NCBI RefSeq assembly: GCF_017312405.1
Contig: NZ_BLTG01000019.1
Span: 62,001-126,000 of the forward strand
Reading direction: 5' to 3'
Origin: Mycobacterium sp. PO1
GTDB taxonomy: Bacteria > Actinomycetota > Actinomycetes > Mycobacteriales > Mycobacteriaceae
Length of the DNA: 64,000 bases
Below, one piece after another: positions 7,808 through 15,764 of the stretch. The number at the start of each line of letters is the position of its first letter. Positions within the stretch are counted from its first letter, which is position 1. The position numbers were made by a program, and so were the translations under genes. The notes below the pieces were generated by a model, which searched no databases, was not told the DNA's origin, and was given only the letters and a program-made list of their open reading frames with translations.

Positions 7808-8800
7808 TCACCAACCGGCGTTACGGGCGAGGTCGATGGCGTACTGACTGACGAACGTGCCGGCGCTGGGCGCCCCGCGGCACGACCCGTCGGATTCCCC
7901 GGGGCGCTTGACCCACAGGAAGGCGTCGACCGTCGGATTGCCGGTGGCCGTAGTCGGGGCCACCCCGAGTGCGCGACCGCTGGGATTGCACCAGTACAGG
8001 TCGTCGCCTTCCACCGGTCCGGCGCCATTGCGCGACGTGTCGATCACGTAGTGCGCTCCGTTGGTCATCCCGGAGATGGCCTGGCCGTACCCCATGGACT
8101 CCTCGGTCGTGAAGAAGTTCGCCGTGTTCAGGCTGAAGCCACGCGCCTTCTGGACTCCGACCTGGTTGAGCCGGCCCGCCATGACGTCCGCGGGCACCCA
8201 GCGCGAATGGCCGGCGTCGACGTACACGGCGGTGGCGGGATTACGGGTCAGCGTGTCGACGGCGTAGCCGATCAGCTCGAGCCGTTCCTGCTGCTGGCCC
8301 GGGGACAGGCAGTCGATCATGGCCAGCGCGTCGGGTTCGAGGATGACCGCTGCGGGCCCGGTGCCGATGGCGGCCGCGACACCGTCGATCCACGCCCGGT
8401 AGGCGCCGGCCGAACCGAACCCGCCCGCGGCGTAGCTGCCGCAGTCCCGGTTCGGGATGCCGTAGAGCGCCAGGATCGGCATGGTGCCGGCGGCCTGGGC
8501 GGTGGCGATGTACTTCGCATCCACAGCCGGGGTGGAGATGTGGTCCATCCAGTACGCGGTCGGGGTGTTGACCACCGCGGCCAGCAGCGGATCGGGGTTG
8601 CCCTGCGCCGCACGCATCCCCTTGGACTGGGGATTGACGTAGAACGGCATGCCGGCCAGCGGGTTGGCGTCACTGGCCAGCCGCACTGCCGGGGTGTCCG
8701 CCGGGTGGACGGGAGCGGACACCGCCCCCACCGCGGCGACCGCCGCGACTGTCAGGAAGGGCGCGATCCACCGCGCGACAGCAGCACCTGAGAACGTCAC
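7808..8800 (-). CDS. Secreted glycoside hydrolase family 6 (cellulase/endoglucanase-like)
   Basis: 330 residues from the GTG at 8800 (an ATG at 8836 would put 12 residues before a normal signal sequence). A hydrophobic N-terminal segment (about residues 8-32) ending near AVSAPVHPA looks like a signal peptide. GH6 hallmarks are present: IPNRDCGSYAAGG, containing the Asp that supports catalysis, VILEPDALA, and late FLWVKRPGESDG. GH6 enzymes cleave beta-1,4-glucans with inversion. It resembles mycobacterial CelA1-type proteins. The gene is convergent with the CGNR gene (13 bases between stops). Confidence 0.88.
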   Translation of the reverse strand: MTFSGAAVARWIAPFLTVAAVAAVGAVSAPVHPADTPAVRLASDANPLAGMPFYVNPQSKGMRAAQGNPDPLLAAVVNTPTAYWMDHISTPAVDAKYIATAQAAGTMPILALYGIPNRDCGSYAAGGFGSAGAYRAWIDGVAAAIGTGPAAVILEPDALAMIDCLSPGQQQERLELIGYAVDTLTRNPATAVYVDAGHSRWVPADVMAGRLNQVGVQKARGFSLNTANFFTTEESMGYGQAISGMTNGAHYVIDTSRNGAGPVEGDDLYWCNPSGRALGVAPTTATGNPTVDAFLWVKRPGESDGSCRGAPSAGTFVSQYAIDLARNAGW

Positions 8801-8848
8801 GTGAGGAAACCTAATGCGGCCCGCAGCGATCGCCAAACCAGGGTGACG

Positions 8849-9328
8849 TCACCGCTTGCTGCGCGGAATCCCGGCGGCCCACAGCGCCCAGGCGATCAAC
8901 ACGGGCTGGAAGAACAGCCGCACCAGACGCTTGGTGTCGGTGTCGAGCCCGAAGCCGTCCGCATGGTTGACGTACTGGGCGATATTGCCCGGAAAGATCA
9001 GGATGAAGAACGCGGCCAACAACCTGCCGACCAGGACACGGTCCCGGTTGAGGACGGCCAACCCGACGCCGAGCGTGATCTCGACGCCGCCGGACGCCAT
9101 CACCACGCCGTCGGGATCCATGGGCACCCAGCGCGGAACCTGCGCCTGGAACTCTTCGCGGGCCCAGAACAGGTGGCTGAAACCGGCGAACACCATCGCG
9201 CCGGCGAGAGCCAGGCGCGCGACGGTCCGGGCGCGGGTGGTCGGCGGTGGTGGCGGTGGTTCGGACATCGGTGGTTGGGAGATGGTTGGTTGGGGCACTG
9301 GTGGTTGGGACATGGGTGGTTGAGACAT
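8849..9328 (-). CDS. DoxX-like membrane protein with proline-rich N-terminal repeats
   Basis: 159 residues. The first 30 residues are built from near-repeats of SQPPM/SQPPV, followed by a run of prolines. The remainder has about four hydrophobic segments typical of DoxX/DUF4267-like proteins (for example LALAGAMVFAGFSHLF and LLAAFFILIFPGNIAQYVNHADGFGLDTD). DoxX proteins are membrane components linked to quinone or thiol redox homeostasis. It lies 37 bases downstream of an OhrR-like MarR gene and is likely in its operon. Internal ATG codons (for instance at 9268) could be the true start if the repeat is not translated. Confidence 0.8.
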   Translation of the reverse strand: MSQPPMSQPPVPQPTISQPPMSEPPPPPPTTRARTVARLALAGAMVFAGFSHLFWAREEFQAQVPRWVPMDPDGVVMASGGVEITLGVGLAVLNRDRVLVGRLLAAFFILIFPGNIAQYVNHADGFGLDTDTKRLVRLFFQPVLIAWALWAAGIPRSKR

Positions 9329-9365
9329 CGGTGCTGCCTTTCTCCAGTGATTCGGGACGGGTGTT

Positions 9366-9800
9366 TCAGCCGTTCCGGGCGTAAACCTCAGCGGTGACGA
9401 GGGTCAGGGCATCACGCAGCGCGGCGAGCTGTGCCGGATCGGCGTCGGTCGAGCCGAGAAGTCGCTCCGGGACACAGGCCGCCCGGTCCTCCAGCGCTCG
9501 CCCGTCTGCGGTGAGCGTGACCTCGACGCGTCGTTCGTCGGTGTCACTGCGCTGCCGCCGTACGAGGCCGGCGGCTTCCAGACGTTTGAGCAGCGGCGAC
9601 AGCGTGCCGGAGTCCAGGTGCAGCCGGTCGCCGAGTTGCCCGATGCTGCAGGCGTCGTCCTCCCACAGCACCAGCAGGACGAGGTACTGCGGATAGGTGA
9701 GGCCGAGTTCGTCGAGCAGTGGCCGGTAGGCGGAGGTGACGGCGCGCGACGCCGAGTACAGCGCGAAGCACAGTTGTTCCTCGAGCCGCAATTTCGTCAC
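9366..9800 (-). CDS. OhrR-like MarR-family peroxide-sensing repressor
   Basis: 144 residues from GTG 9800. The N-terminus [15 protein letters not shown] matches the OhrR subfamily, with the reactive Cys at residue 11 and the conserved Tyr residues at 25, 36 and 39 (YRPLL and LTYPQYL) that surround it in known OhrR proteins. A winged helix follows ([21 protein letters not shown], then DERR in the wing). Additional Cys at 51 and 109 could allow disulfide switching. No ohr gene is adjacent; the downstream DoxX gene is the likely target besides itself. Two ATTGC-NN-GCAAT sites lie just upstream. Confidence 0.88.
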   Translation of the reverse strand: MTKLRLEEQLCFALYSASRAVTSAYRPLLDELGLTYPQYLVLLVLWEDDACSIGQLGDRLHLDSGTLSPLLKRLEAAGLVRRQRSDTDERRVEVTLTADGRALEDRAACVPERLLGSTDADPAQLAALRDALTLVTAEVYARNG

Positions 9801-9811
9801 CGCTCTAATTT

Positions 9812-9838
9812 ATTGCACGCAATCCCATTGCGCGCAAT
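9812..9838. promoter_or_regulatory. Two MarR-type operator sites upstream of the OhrR-like gene
   Basis: ATTGCACGCAAT (9812-9823) and ATTGCGCGCAAT (9827-9838) have the form ATTGC-NN-GCAAT; the second is a perfect 12-bp palindrome. Their centres are 15 bp apart and the first ends 12 bases from the start codon at 9800. The location predicts autorepression of the marR-doxX unit. Confidence 0.75.
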
Positions 9839-9852
9839 CGGGTGGGCGAGTG

Positions 9853-10632
9853 TCAGCGTGGCCCGGTCGAGTCCAGGATCAACTGCACGGTTTCGGACGG
9901 CCGGTCCCAGTGCGGAAAATGGCCGCAATCCGAGAAGCAGTACAGCGAGGCATCCGGGAAGCGATCCAGCGCGCGCCGCGCCTGCCGCAGGGGAGTCACC
10001 CGGTCGTTGCGCCCCCACCCGATCACCACCGGCGCACGCAGCGTGCCCGATGGCGCGCCCTGCTGCTTGGGCCCGCGGATGAGCGCTTCCAGCGCCTCGA
10101 ACAGGCTGGGCGAACTCGCGAAGTTGCGGAGTTCGCTCAGCACCAGGTCGCGGTCCAGTGCCGAGGGCTTCGCCGAGAACTGCAGCAGCAGCGCTGCGCG
10201 GCCGACACGATTGCTCACCAACCTGGGCAGCACCGGCTGGATGCGGCGCACCAGTCCGATCGAGGGCACGACCGTCGCGGCGAAGTACGCCACCTCCGTG
10301 TCGGTCCAGAAACCGCCCGGGTCCAGTGCGACGGTGGCTCCGCCGTGACCGCGCCGCGCCAACTCCAGCGCCATCCGCGCGCCCATCGAGCTGCCGACGA
10401 CGTCGACGTCACCGAGGTCGTGCTCGGCGATGAACTCCTCGACGGCATCGGTCAGAGTCGCCACCGACACCTCACCCGGCATCGGCGGACTCTCTCCGAA
10501 GCCAGGTAGGTCGACGGCGATGAGGTCACGCTCCCGCGCGAGAGCCGGAATCACCGGAGCCCAGTTCTGCCGATGCGAGATGCCGTGAATCAGGAGAAGG
10601 GCCGGGCCGGAGCCGCCCCGTTGATACTTCAT
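9853..10632 (-). CDS. Alpha/beta hydrolase
   Basis: 259 residues with the alpha/beta hydrolase pattern: LLLIHGISH (oxyanion-hole HG region), the nucleophile elbow GSSMGA (Ser at about residue 96), an Asp-bearing strand near VVIGWGRNDRVTP, and a late SDCGHFPHWDRP segment supplying the catalytic His. The substrate is unknown; esterase or C-C hydrolase activity is possible. It ends 52 bases before the OhrR-like gene on the same strand, but that gap contains the MarR sites, so it is probably a separate unit. Confidence 0.85.
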   Translation of the reverse strand: MKYQRGGSGPALLLIHGISHRQNWAPVIPALARERDLIAVDLPGFGESPPMPGEVSVATLTDAVEEFIAEHDLGDVDVVGSSMGARMALELARRGHGGATVALDPGGFWTDTEVAYFAATVVPSIGLVRRIQPVLPRLVSNRVGRAALLLQFSAKPSALDRDLVLSELRNFASSPSLFEALEALIRGPKQQGAPSGTLRAPVVIGWGRNDRVTPLRQARRALDRFPDASLYCFSDCGHFPHWDRPSETVQLILDSTGPR

Positions 10633-10744
10633 CCATCGCGGGATACCCAGCGCGGGTCAGGTGTCACAGCGCGCCGGCCGCCGTTTTACGACGGCGATTT
10701 CCGGGGTATCTGCTGAGCACTGTCGACGATGTCGAGGAGGCCAC

Positions 10745-10984
10745 ATGTTGGCTCTACTGAGTTCGCCCGTCCGCCGCTGGGTGCTGACCGCTCTACTGGT
10801 ACCGGCCCTGGCACTGGTGTTGCGCAAGATCGCCCAGTTCCTGCAGCGCCGCAACGACGGCACACCGACGAAGTCGTCCCGAGGGCTCATGAAGGCGTCG
10901 TCCGGGTTGCGCAGACTGAGCGGCAAGAAGTCCGAGGAGGCCGAGGCGGACAGGGCGAGCGCGGACAAGAAGCTGTCGGCCTGA
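10745..10984 (+). CDS. Small single-pass membrane protein, function unknown
   Basis: 79 residues from the ATG at 10745, preceded by the strong ribosome-binding sequence GAGGAGG at 7-13 bases. One hydrophobic segment (about residues 12-26) is followed by a basic, charged tail with KSEEAEADRAS. The tail is predicted cytoplasmic by the positive-inside rule. No family is recognised. It lies 127 bases upstream of the repeat-peptide operon on the same strand; whether it belongs to that system is unclear. Confidence 0.7.
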   Translation: MLALLSSPVRRWVLTALLVPALALVLRKIAQFLQRRNDGTPTKSSRGLMKASSGLRRLSGKKSEEAEADRASADKKLSA

Positions 10985-11111
10985 GCAGCGGCCCACGCGT
11001 TTCGGCTGCGCTGCGCGGGGCAACACTGCAGCGCGGGCATCGACACGGTGCAGCCCCGCAACCGGGGTCGCGGACGGACCCGACCGGGTCGCTGACAGAT
11101 AAGGAAGCGTC

Positions 11112-11360
11112 ATGGCACTCGACGACAACGACATCACCACCTCCACCGGCGGCGGCGAGGGAGTCGCTGACGGCGGCTCGAACCCGGGCGGCCACGACGG
11201 CGGAGCAGACGGCACCGCCGGCGGCGAAGGCCCGGCCGACGGCGGCTCGAACCCGGGCGGCCACGACGGCGGAGCAGACGGCACCGCGGGCGGCGAAGGC
11301 CCGGCCGACGGCGGCTCGAACCCCGAAGGTCACGACGGCGGTGCCGACGGAACCGCCTGA
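11112..11360 (+). CDS. Three-repeat Gly/Asp-rich peptide, candidate substrate of the adjacent oxygenase
   Basis: 82 residues with a good ribosome-binding site (AAGGAAG, 5 bases before ATG). A 13-residue leader (MALDDNDITTSTG) is followed by exactly three 23-residue repeats (14-36, 37-59, 60-82) that end at the stop codon. Each repeat starts GGEG and contains ADGGSNP and GHDGGADGTA. It has no Cys and no hydrophobic segment. The next gene, 10 bases downstream, is a JmjC/cupin oxygenase, then a ferredoxin-like protein and an Ntn hydrolase. This is the layout expected for a ribosomal peptide precursor with Asn, Asp or His as modification targets, but that is inference. It could instead be a disordered structural protein. 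Confidence 0.8.
   Translation: MALDDNDITTSTGGGEGVADGGSNPGGHDGGADGTAGGEGPADGGSNPGGHDGGADGTAGGEGPADGGSNPEGHDGGADGTA
11151..11357 (+). repeat. Three 69-bp tandem repeats inside the peptide gene
   Basis: 207 bases made of three in-frame 69-bp units (11151-11219, 11220-11288, 11289-11357). Units 1 and 2 differ by few bases; unit 3 has a Gly-to-Glu change (PEGHD) and silent changes. Copy number may vary between strains. Confidence 0.9.
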
Positions 11361-11370
11361 CTGCTCTCCC

Positions 11371-12585
11371 ATGCTGAGCCGATGCGTCGCGACCGACACG
11401 CACACGTTCGCCACGACGTACTGGGGGCGCACACCCCTGCTCAGTTCGGCCGACGCGCTACCCCGCGACTTCGGCGATCTGCTCTCACCCGACGCGGTCG
11501 ACGAGCTGATCGCTGAGCGCGGGGTGCGCTCCCCGTTCATCCGGCTGGCCAAAGAAGGCGACCTGCTGGCCAAGGATTGCTATCTGGGGCCCGCCGGATT
11601 CGGCGCCGAGATGCCCGACCAGGTGGACTCCGCGAAGGTGCTCGGCGAATTCGCCTCGGGTGCCACGATCGTGCTGCAGGGACTGCACCGGCTGTGGCCG
11701 CCGGTCATCGACTTCGTCCGGCAGGCGGTCGACGAGCTCGGTCATCCGGTGCAGGCCAACGCGTACGTGACTCCCCCCGGCAACCGCGGCTTCGACTTCC
11801 ATTACGACGTCCACGACGTCTTCGTGCTGCAGGCCTCCGGCCACAAACGCTGGGTGGTGCACGAACCCGTGCACGCCCACCCGTTGCCGTCCCAGCCGTG
11901 GACACAGCACCGCGCCGCCATCGCCGAACGCGTGACGGGCGAGCCCGTCATCGATGCCGTGCTGGCCCCGGGTGACGCGCTGTATCTGCCGCGGGGGTGG
12001 GTGCACGCCGCCCAGGCGCAGGACACCACGTCGATTCACCTGACCGTCGGCGTCGCAGCGGTCACCGGCCTCGATGTCGCCCGGGCGGTGATCGAGCAAC
12101 TGGCCGATGACGAGGCCTTCCGCCGATCGCTGCCGATGGGCGGCACACCCACCGACCGGGATGGCATCATTCCCGCGGTGACCAAGGTGATGGCCCAGAT
12201 GGTCGACCGGCTGCGCGACGACGCCACCGCACTGAGCACCGCTGCCGCCACCCACCTGACGCACCGCCATGCCGAGCGGACCCGACCTGTCGCGGTACGG
12301 CCCCTGGCCACGCTGGACGCTGCCGCGCGCGCGGACACCACCTCCGTGCGGTGGCGACACGCGCTCGCCGCCGCAGTCGAGAACGCCGACGGCCGGGTCG
12401 TGCTGCGACTCCCCGACCGCGTCATGACCTTTCCCATGTCCTGCGCGCCGGCCCTCGCCGCACTGCACCGCGGTCGCGTCGTCACCGCCGCCGGCACTCC
12501 CGGGCTGGACCGCGCGGATGCGACGGTGCTGATTCGCCGGCTGTTGCGGGAGGGCGTCGTCGTCCCGGCGGCCGCCGATCGATGA
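11371..12585 (+). CDS. JmjC/cupin-domain 2-oxoglutarate Fe(II) oxygenase (Cupin_4, ribosomal-oxygenase-like)
   Basis: 404 residues from ATG 11371, 10 bases after the repeat-peptide stop; much longer in-frame openings upstream run through that gene and are rejected. The Fe(II)-binding triad is visible: HYD (His144, Asp146) in the FDFHYDVHDVF segment and distal His212 in LPRGWVHAA. These are the HxD...H ligands of JmjC hydroxylases such as YcfD/MINA/NO66, which hydroxylate Arg or His side chains of proteins. A helical and winged-helix-like C-terminal half follows. Its stop overlaps the start of the next gene (ATGA). The likely substrate is the adjacent repeat peptide. Confidence 0.85.
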   Translation: MLSRCVATDTHTFATTYWGRTPLLSSADALPRDFGDLLSPDAVDELIAERGVRSPFIRLAKEGDLLAKDCYLGPAGFGAEMPDQVDSAKVLGEFASGATIVLQGLHRLWPPVIDFVRQAVDELGHPVQANAYVTPPGNRGFDFHYDVHDVFVLQASGHKRWVVHEPVHAHPLPSQPWTQHRAAIAERVTGEPVIDAVLAPGDALYLPRGWVHAAQAQDTTSIHLTVGVAAVTGLDVARAVIEQLADDEAFRRSLPMGGTPTDRDGIIPAVTKVMAQMVDRLRDDATALSTAAATHLTHRHAERTRPVAVRPLATLDAAARADTTSVRWRHALAAAVENADGRVVLRLPDRVMTFPMSCAPALAALHRGRVVTAAGTPGLDRADATVLIRRLLREGVVVPAAADR

Positions 12586-13472
12586 GTCCCAGGACAGTGC
12601 CGTGCAGCGATCAGTCGCTGGCCCGCGGGGACCCCATGTACGGCACGGCGTCGGCGGGATCGAATTGGCTGCTGCTCGAATTGTCCGGTGCCTGGGGACC
12701 TTCGGCGTTTCTGCAGTCCCCGGCGATCATCGATCCCGTGCTGGGCCGGGCCGTGGTCCGGCGCGCGGAGAAGGCAGGGATGCGGATCGCGGCCATCCGC
12801 CGGCACGGTCGCCGGCCCGCGACGCCGCGGTGGCGTTGGTATGTCGCCCGCGCCGAACCCGGTGACGAGGCGTTGTACGGCGGCGAGGTCGACGACCCGC
12901 AGGCCTATGCCGACCTCGCCCTGGACGGCTCGGACGGTGAGCCGTCGACCGGACCGTTGATCGCCGTCTGCGCGCACGGCACCCACGACCAGTGTTGCGC
13001 GGTACGCGGGCGCAGCGCCTGCCGCGCCATCGCCGAGGAATTTCCGGAGAACACCTGGGAGTGTTCGCATCTGGGCGGCGACCGGTTCGCCGCCACGATG
13101 CTGGTGTTGCCCGAGGGGTTGTGCTACGGACGGGTGGACACGACGGACTCGGCCGGGCTGGTCCGGCGCTACCTGCAGGGACGGCTGGACAACCGGTTCC
13201 TGCGTGGACGGACTTCGCTGCCGCACGCGGTGCAGGCCGCGCAGTACTTCGCGCGGGAACAGACCGGTGAGGATCGCATCGACGCGCTCGCCCCGCTGCA
13301 CGTCGAGCGCGGCGACGGCCACATCCTGGTGACACTGAACGGAAAGGCAGGCCCCATTGAGGTCACACTCGAAGAGCAGTTGTCGGAGCCGCTGCTGTCC
13401 CAGTGCCACGCCAAGGTTGCCGGTCAGGTCAGGGTGTTCACCTGCGCAGCGCTCGCGCCGGTCGCCGGCTGA
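12582..13472 (+). CDS. Sucrase/ferredoxin-like (Suc_Fer-like, thioredoxin-fold [2Fe-2S]) protein
   Basis: 296 residues starting at ATG 12582, which overlaps the oxygenase stop. The C-terminal half has the family signature: VCAHGTHDQCCAVRG (Cys pair), then WECSHLGGDRFAAT and a conserved LPEGLCYGR. These proteins carry a thioredoxin-like fold that probably holds a [2Fe-2S] cluster and act in electron transfer. Translational coupling to the oxygenase suggests it supplies electrons to it or works on the same substrate; not proven. Confidence 0.82.
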   Translation: MSPRTVPCSDQSLARGDPMYGTASAGSNWLLLELSGAWGPSAFLQSPAIIDPVLGRAVVRRAEKAGMRIAAIRRHGRRPATPRWRWYVARAEPGDEALYGGEVDDPQAYADLALDGSDGEPSTGPLIAVCAHGTHDQCCAVRGRSACRAIAEEFPENTWECSHLGGDRFAATMLVLPEGLCYGRVDTTDSAGLVRRYLQGRLDNRFLRGRTSLPHAVQAAQYFAREQTGEDRIDALAPLHVERGDGHILVTLNGKAGPIEVTLEEQLSEPLLSQCHAKVAGQVRVFTCAALAPVAG

Positions 13473-13496
13473 CGTCGCGGTGAGACGAGCCCGGCC

Positions 13497-14195
13497 ATGA
13501 CCGTGGTGCTGGCGCTGCGCTGCGCCGACGGGCTGGTGCTGGCCGCCGACTCGCAGATCACCGAGCCGGACCGCGGATTGAGTTATCCCGCCCAGAAGTT
13601 GCACGGCCTGGGCCGGCGCGCCGCGTGGGCGGGCAGTGGCTCACGCGCGGTGCTCTACGACCTCGAGCAGATATTCGACTCCCAGCCCGAGACGATCGTC
13701 GAGGCCGGGGACGTCGGGCGGGCGCTGCAGACCCGGGTCGTTCCGGTGCTGCAGCACCATTACGAGAACTTCATCGACGATGTTCCGGGGCAGGAGAAGA
13801 GCGGCTCCACGCCGGCGACCTACGTGCTGGCCGCGGGCTATTCGGACGGCAAGCCGTTCATGGTGGACGTCGACCCGCACGGGCTCATCGGCCATTACGA
13901 GGAGATCGGCTTCCACGCCATCGGCAGCGGGGCGCCGATGGCGCAGCAGGCGCGTGCCCTGCTCGCCAACTTCCGGATGAACGAGCGCCCGGTCGAGTAC
14001 GGCGTGCTGGCCGCGCTGCGTGTCCTCGACGCACTCGACGAGACCTCGCCGACCGTCGGTGGACCGATGGACGTCTGCCGGATCACCGCCGACGGCGCCG
14101 ACCACCTCACTCCGGAGGACATCGACAATGCCCGCGCCGAGGTCCGGCGCTGGCAGGACCGGGAGCGCGACGTCCTCGACACGCTGTTCGGCTGA
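13497..14195 (+). CDS. Proteasome beta-subunit-like Ntn hydrolase
   Basis: 232 residues of the proteasome-type N-terminal-nucleophile family. After removal of Met1 the chain begins with Thr, and the catalytic set Thr1, Asp17 and Lys33 (mature numbering) is exactly in place: TVVLALRCADGLVLAADS, then YPAQKL. The later GSGAPMAQQAR and a charged C-terminal helix also fit. There is no propeptide, unlike mycobacterial PrcB, and no alpha-subunit gene nearby, so it resembles stand-alone Anbu/BPH-like proteases. It follows the Suc_Fer-like gene by 24 bases and is a candidate for processing the repeat peptide. Confidence 0.85.
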   Translation: MTVVLALRCADGLVLAADSQITEPDRGLSYPAQKLHGLGRRAAWAGSGSRAVLYDLEQIFDSQPETIVEAGDVGRALQTRVVPVLQHHYENFIDDVPGQEKSGSTPATYVLAAGYSDGKPFMVDVDPHGLIGHYEEIGFHAIGSGAPMAQQARALLANFRMNERPVEYGVLAALRVLDALDETSPTVGGPMDVCRITADGADHLTPEDIDNARAEVRRWQDRERDVLDTLFG

Positions 14196-14207
14196 GCGGG
14201 GCATTCG

Positions 14208-15032
14208 GTGACCGTCGCGCTGTTCGTCATCGCCGTGGTCGAGTTGGCTGCGTTGATCGCGCTGGGCGTCGTGACGCTGGTGATGCGACGGAAGCTGACG
14301 TCGGCGCGGCGCGCTCTGCGGGATCGCCCCACCCGAAGCGCCGATAGCCGGCCGCGGCGCAGACCCCGCGGTGTGGCGCCGCTGGCGGTCAAGACGGTCG
14401 TCGACACGGTGCAGACCGCCGACTCGCTGATCCGCAAAGGCCTCGGCGGGTCCATCCGCCACTCGATCGACGATCTGGCCGGCTGGGCCCGCGTGGAGCG
14501 TCCCGACCTCGCCCGGATCACAGCCGACGGGAGCGTCGTGCTGCTCTTCTCCGACATCGAGGACTCGACGCGGCACAACCAGACGCTGGGCGACCGCGAC
14601 TGGATCACCGTTCTCGAACGTCACAACAAGCTGGTCGAGCACAGCGTCGCCGCGCACGGCGGATATGTGGTGAAGAATCAGGGCGACGGGTTCATGATCG
14701 CCTTCGCCGACCCCGCCAAAGCCCTGCGGTGCAGTCTGGACGTCCAGCGTGCCCTGGGCGGCGACACCGAGCGGTGGAACGGCATCCGGGTGCGAATCGG
14801 CGCCCACGCGGGCACGTCGGTGCGCCGTGGACACGACCTGTTCGGGCTCGACGTGGTGATGGCCGCCCGCATCGCCGACCTGGCCCGCGGTGGGGAGATC
14901 CTGGTCAGCGCGGCGTTGCGCGATTCGGTCGCCGACGCCGACGGCTTCTCGTTCGCCACGGGCCGAGAGGTCCGGCTCAAGGGCATCGCCGATGCACAAA
15001 CGGTCCACGCGCTGGAGATGTCCGCGCCCTGA
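14208..15032 (+). CDS. Class III adenylate/guanylate cyclase-domain protein with N-terminal membrane anchor
   Basis: 274 residues from GTG 14208, 12 bases after the Ntn hydrolase. Residues 3-26 form a transmembrane helix, followed by a basic linker. The cyclase domain (about 105-270) has the first metal Asp in LLFSDIEDST, the substrate-selecting Lys and second metal Asp in VKNQGDGFM, and the transition-state Arg in MAARIAD. The Asn normally in the G-x-x-V-N-x-A-A-R motif is Val here (GLDVVMAAR). It would make cAMP if active, but the missing Asn predicts weak or no activity. Confidence 0.85.
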   Translation: MTVALFVIAVVELAALIALGVVTLVMRRKLTSARRALRDRPTRSADSRPRRRPRGVAPLAVKTVVDTVQTADSLIRKGLGGSIRHSIDDLAGWARVERPDLARITADGSVVLLFSDIEDSTRHNQTLGDRDWITVLERHNKLVEHSVAAHGGYVVKNQGDGFMIAFADPAKALRCSLDVQRALGGDTERWNGIRVRIGAHAGTSVRRGHDLFGLDVVMAARIADLARGGEILVSAALRDSVADADGFSFATGREVRLKGIADAQTVHALEMSAP

Positions 15033-15072
15033 CCGGCGTTTCGACCGCCGCCCAGCGGGGAAGTTGTCGCTC

Positions 15073-15600
15073 ATGGCCGACATCATCGAGCTCATCTACG
15101 CCGACCACGACTGGCTGCGGCGGCAGTTCTTCCGTCTCGACGACGCGACGTCCGATGCCGAGCTGCAGGCGATCTGGAGCGTGCTCAGCGCCCGGCTCGA
15201 CGCGCATGCCGAGGCCGAGGAGGCCGTGTTCTACCCCGCGCTGCTGAAGCACGGCGGCCGGGAGGATCCCGGCAACCCCGAAGGCGACCCGCAGGACGAG
15301 ACCGAGGACGCGATCACCGACCACAACGACATCCGTGACGCGGTGCGCGAGTCACGGCGGCACGAGCCCGGCAGTGCGCAGTGGTTCGAGGCGGTGAACA
15401 CGGCCCGCAAAGAGAACGGCTCACACCTCGATGAGGAGGAGCGCGAGGCGATGCCCGATTTCATCAAGAGTGCGACGCTCGAACTGCGCCACCAGCTCGG
15501 CATGCAGTGGCTCAGGTTCTACGCCGACCGCGAGTCCCTGGAAGGGGTCGACAACCGGGACAAGGACGCCGACGAGTACATCGAGGAGCACTCGCCGTAG
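15073..15600 (+). CDS. Hemerythrin HHE-domain protein
   Basis: 175 residues from ATG 15073, 40 bases after the cyclase gene. A four-helix hemerythrin-like cation-binding domain is indicated by spaced His and Glu ligands: YADHDW, DAHAEAEEAVFYP, ITDHNDIRD and GSHLDEEEREAMPDF. Such domains bind a non-haem di-iron centre and sense or handle O2, NO or redox stress. The C-terminus is strongly acidic. It is the last gene of the co-directional run starting at 11112. Confidence 0.88.
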   Translation: MADIIELIYADHDWLRRQFFRLDDATSDAELQAIWSVLSARLDAHAEAEEAVFYPALLKHGGREDPGNPEGDPQDETEDAITDHNDIRDAVRESRRHEPGSAQWFEAVNTARKENGSHLDEEEREAMPDFIKSATLELRHQLGMQWLRFYADRESLEGVDNRDKDADEYIEEHSP

Positions 15601-15764
15601 TGCTGTCGCCGAATTGCTGACCGCCGCGCCGACCGGGGCGCGATCACTTCATGGCCTTACCGTGACCTTATGTAGCCCTTATTTTTCTTAGAAATCGGTG
15701 TAGGGTGGCGGCAGCCGGCCGCACAGGTGCGACGGACGCAGCGGCCGCGACGGAAGGACTCGGC

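Noticed and set aside
11151..11357. Tandem repeats suggestive of a CRISPR or minisatellite
   Set aside because: The units are contiguous, 69 bp, in frame and protein-coding with a strong ribosome-binding site; there are no spacers.
13641..15095. 484-residue minus-strand frame over the Ntn hydrolase and cyclase genes
   Set aside because: The + strand genes show exact catalytic residues, so this long frame is a by-product of high GC content.
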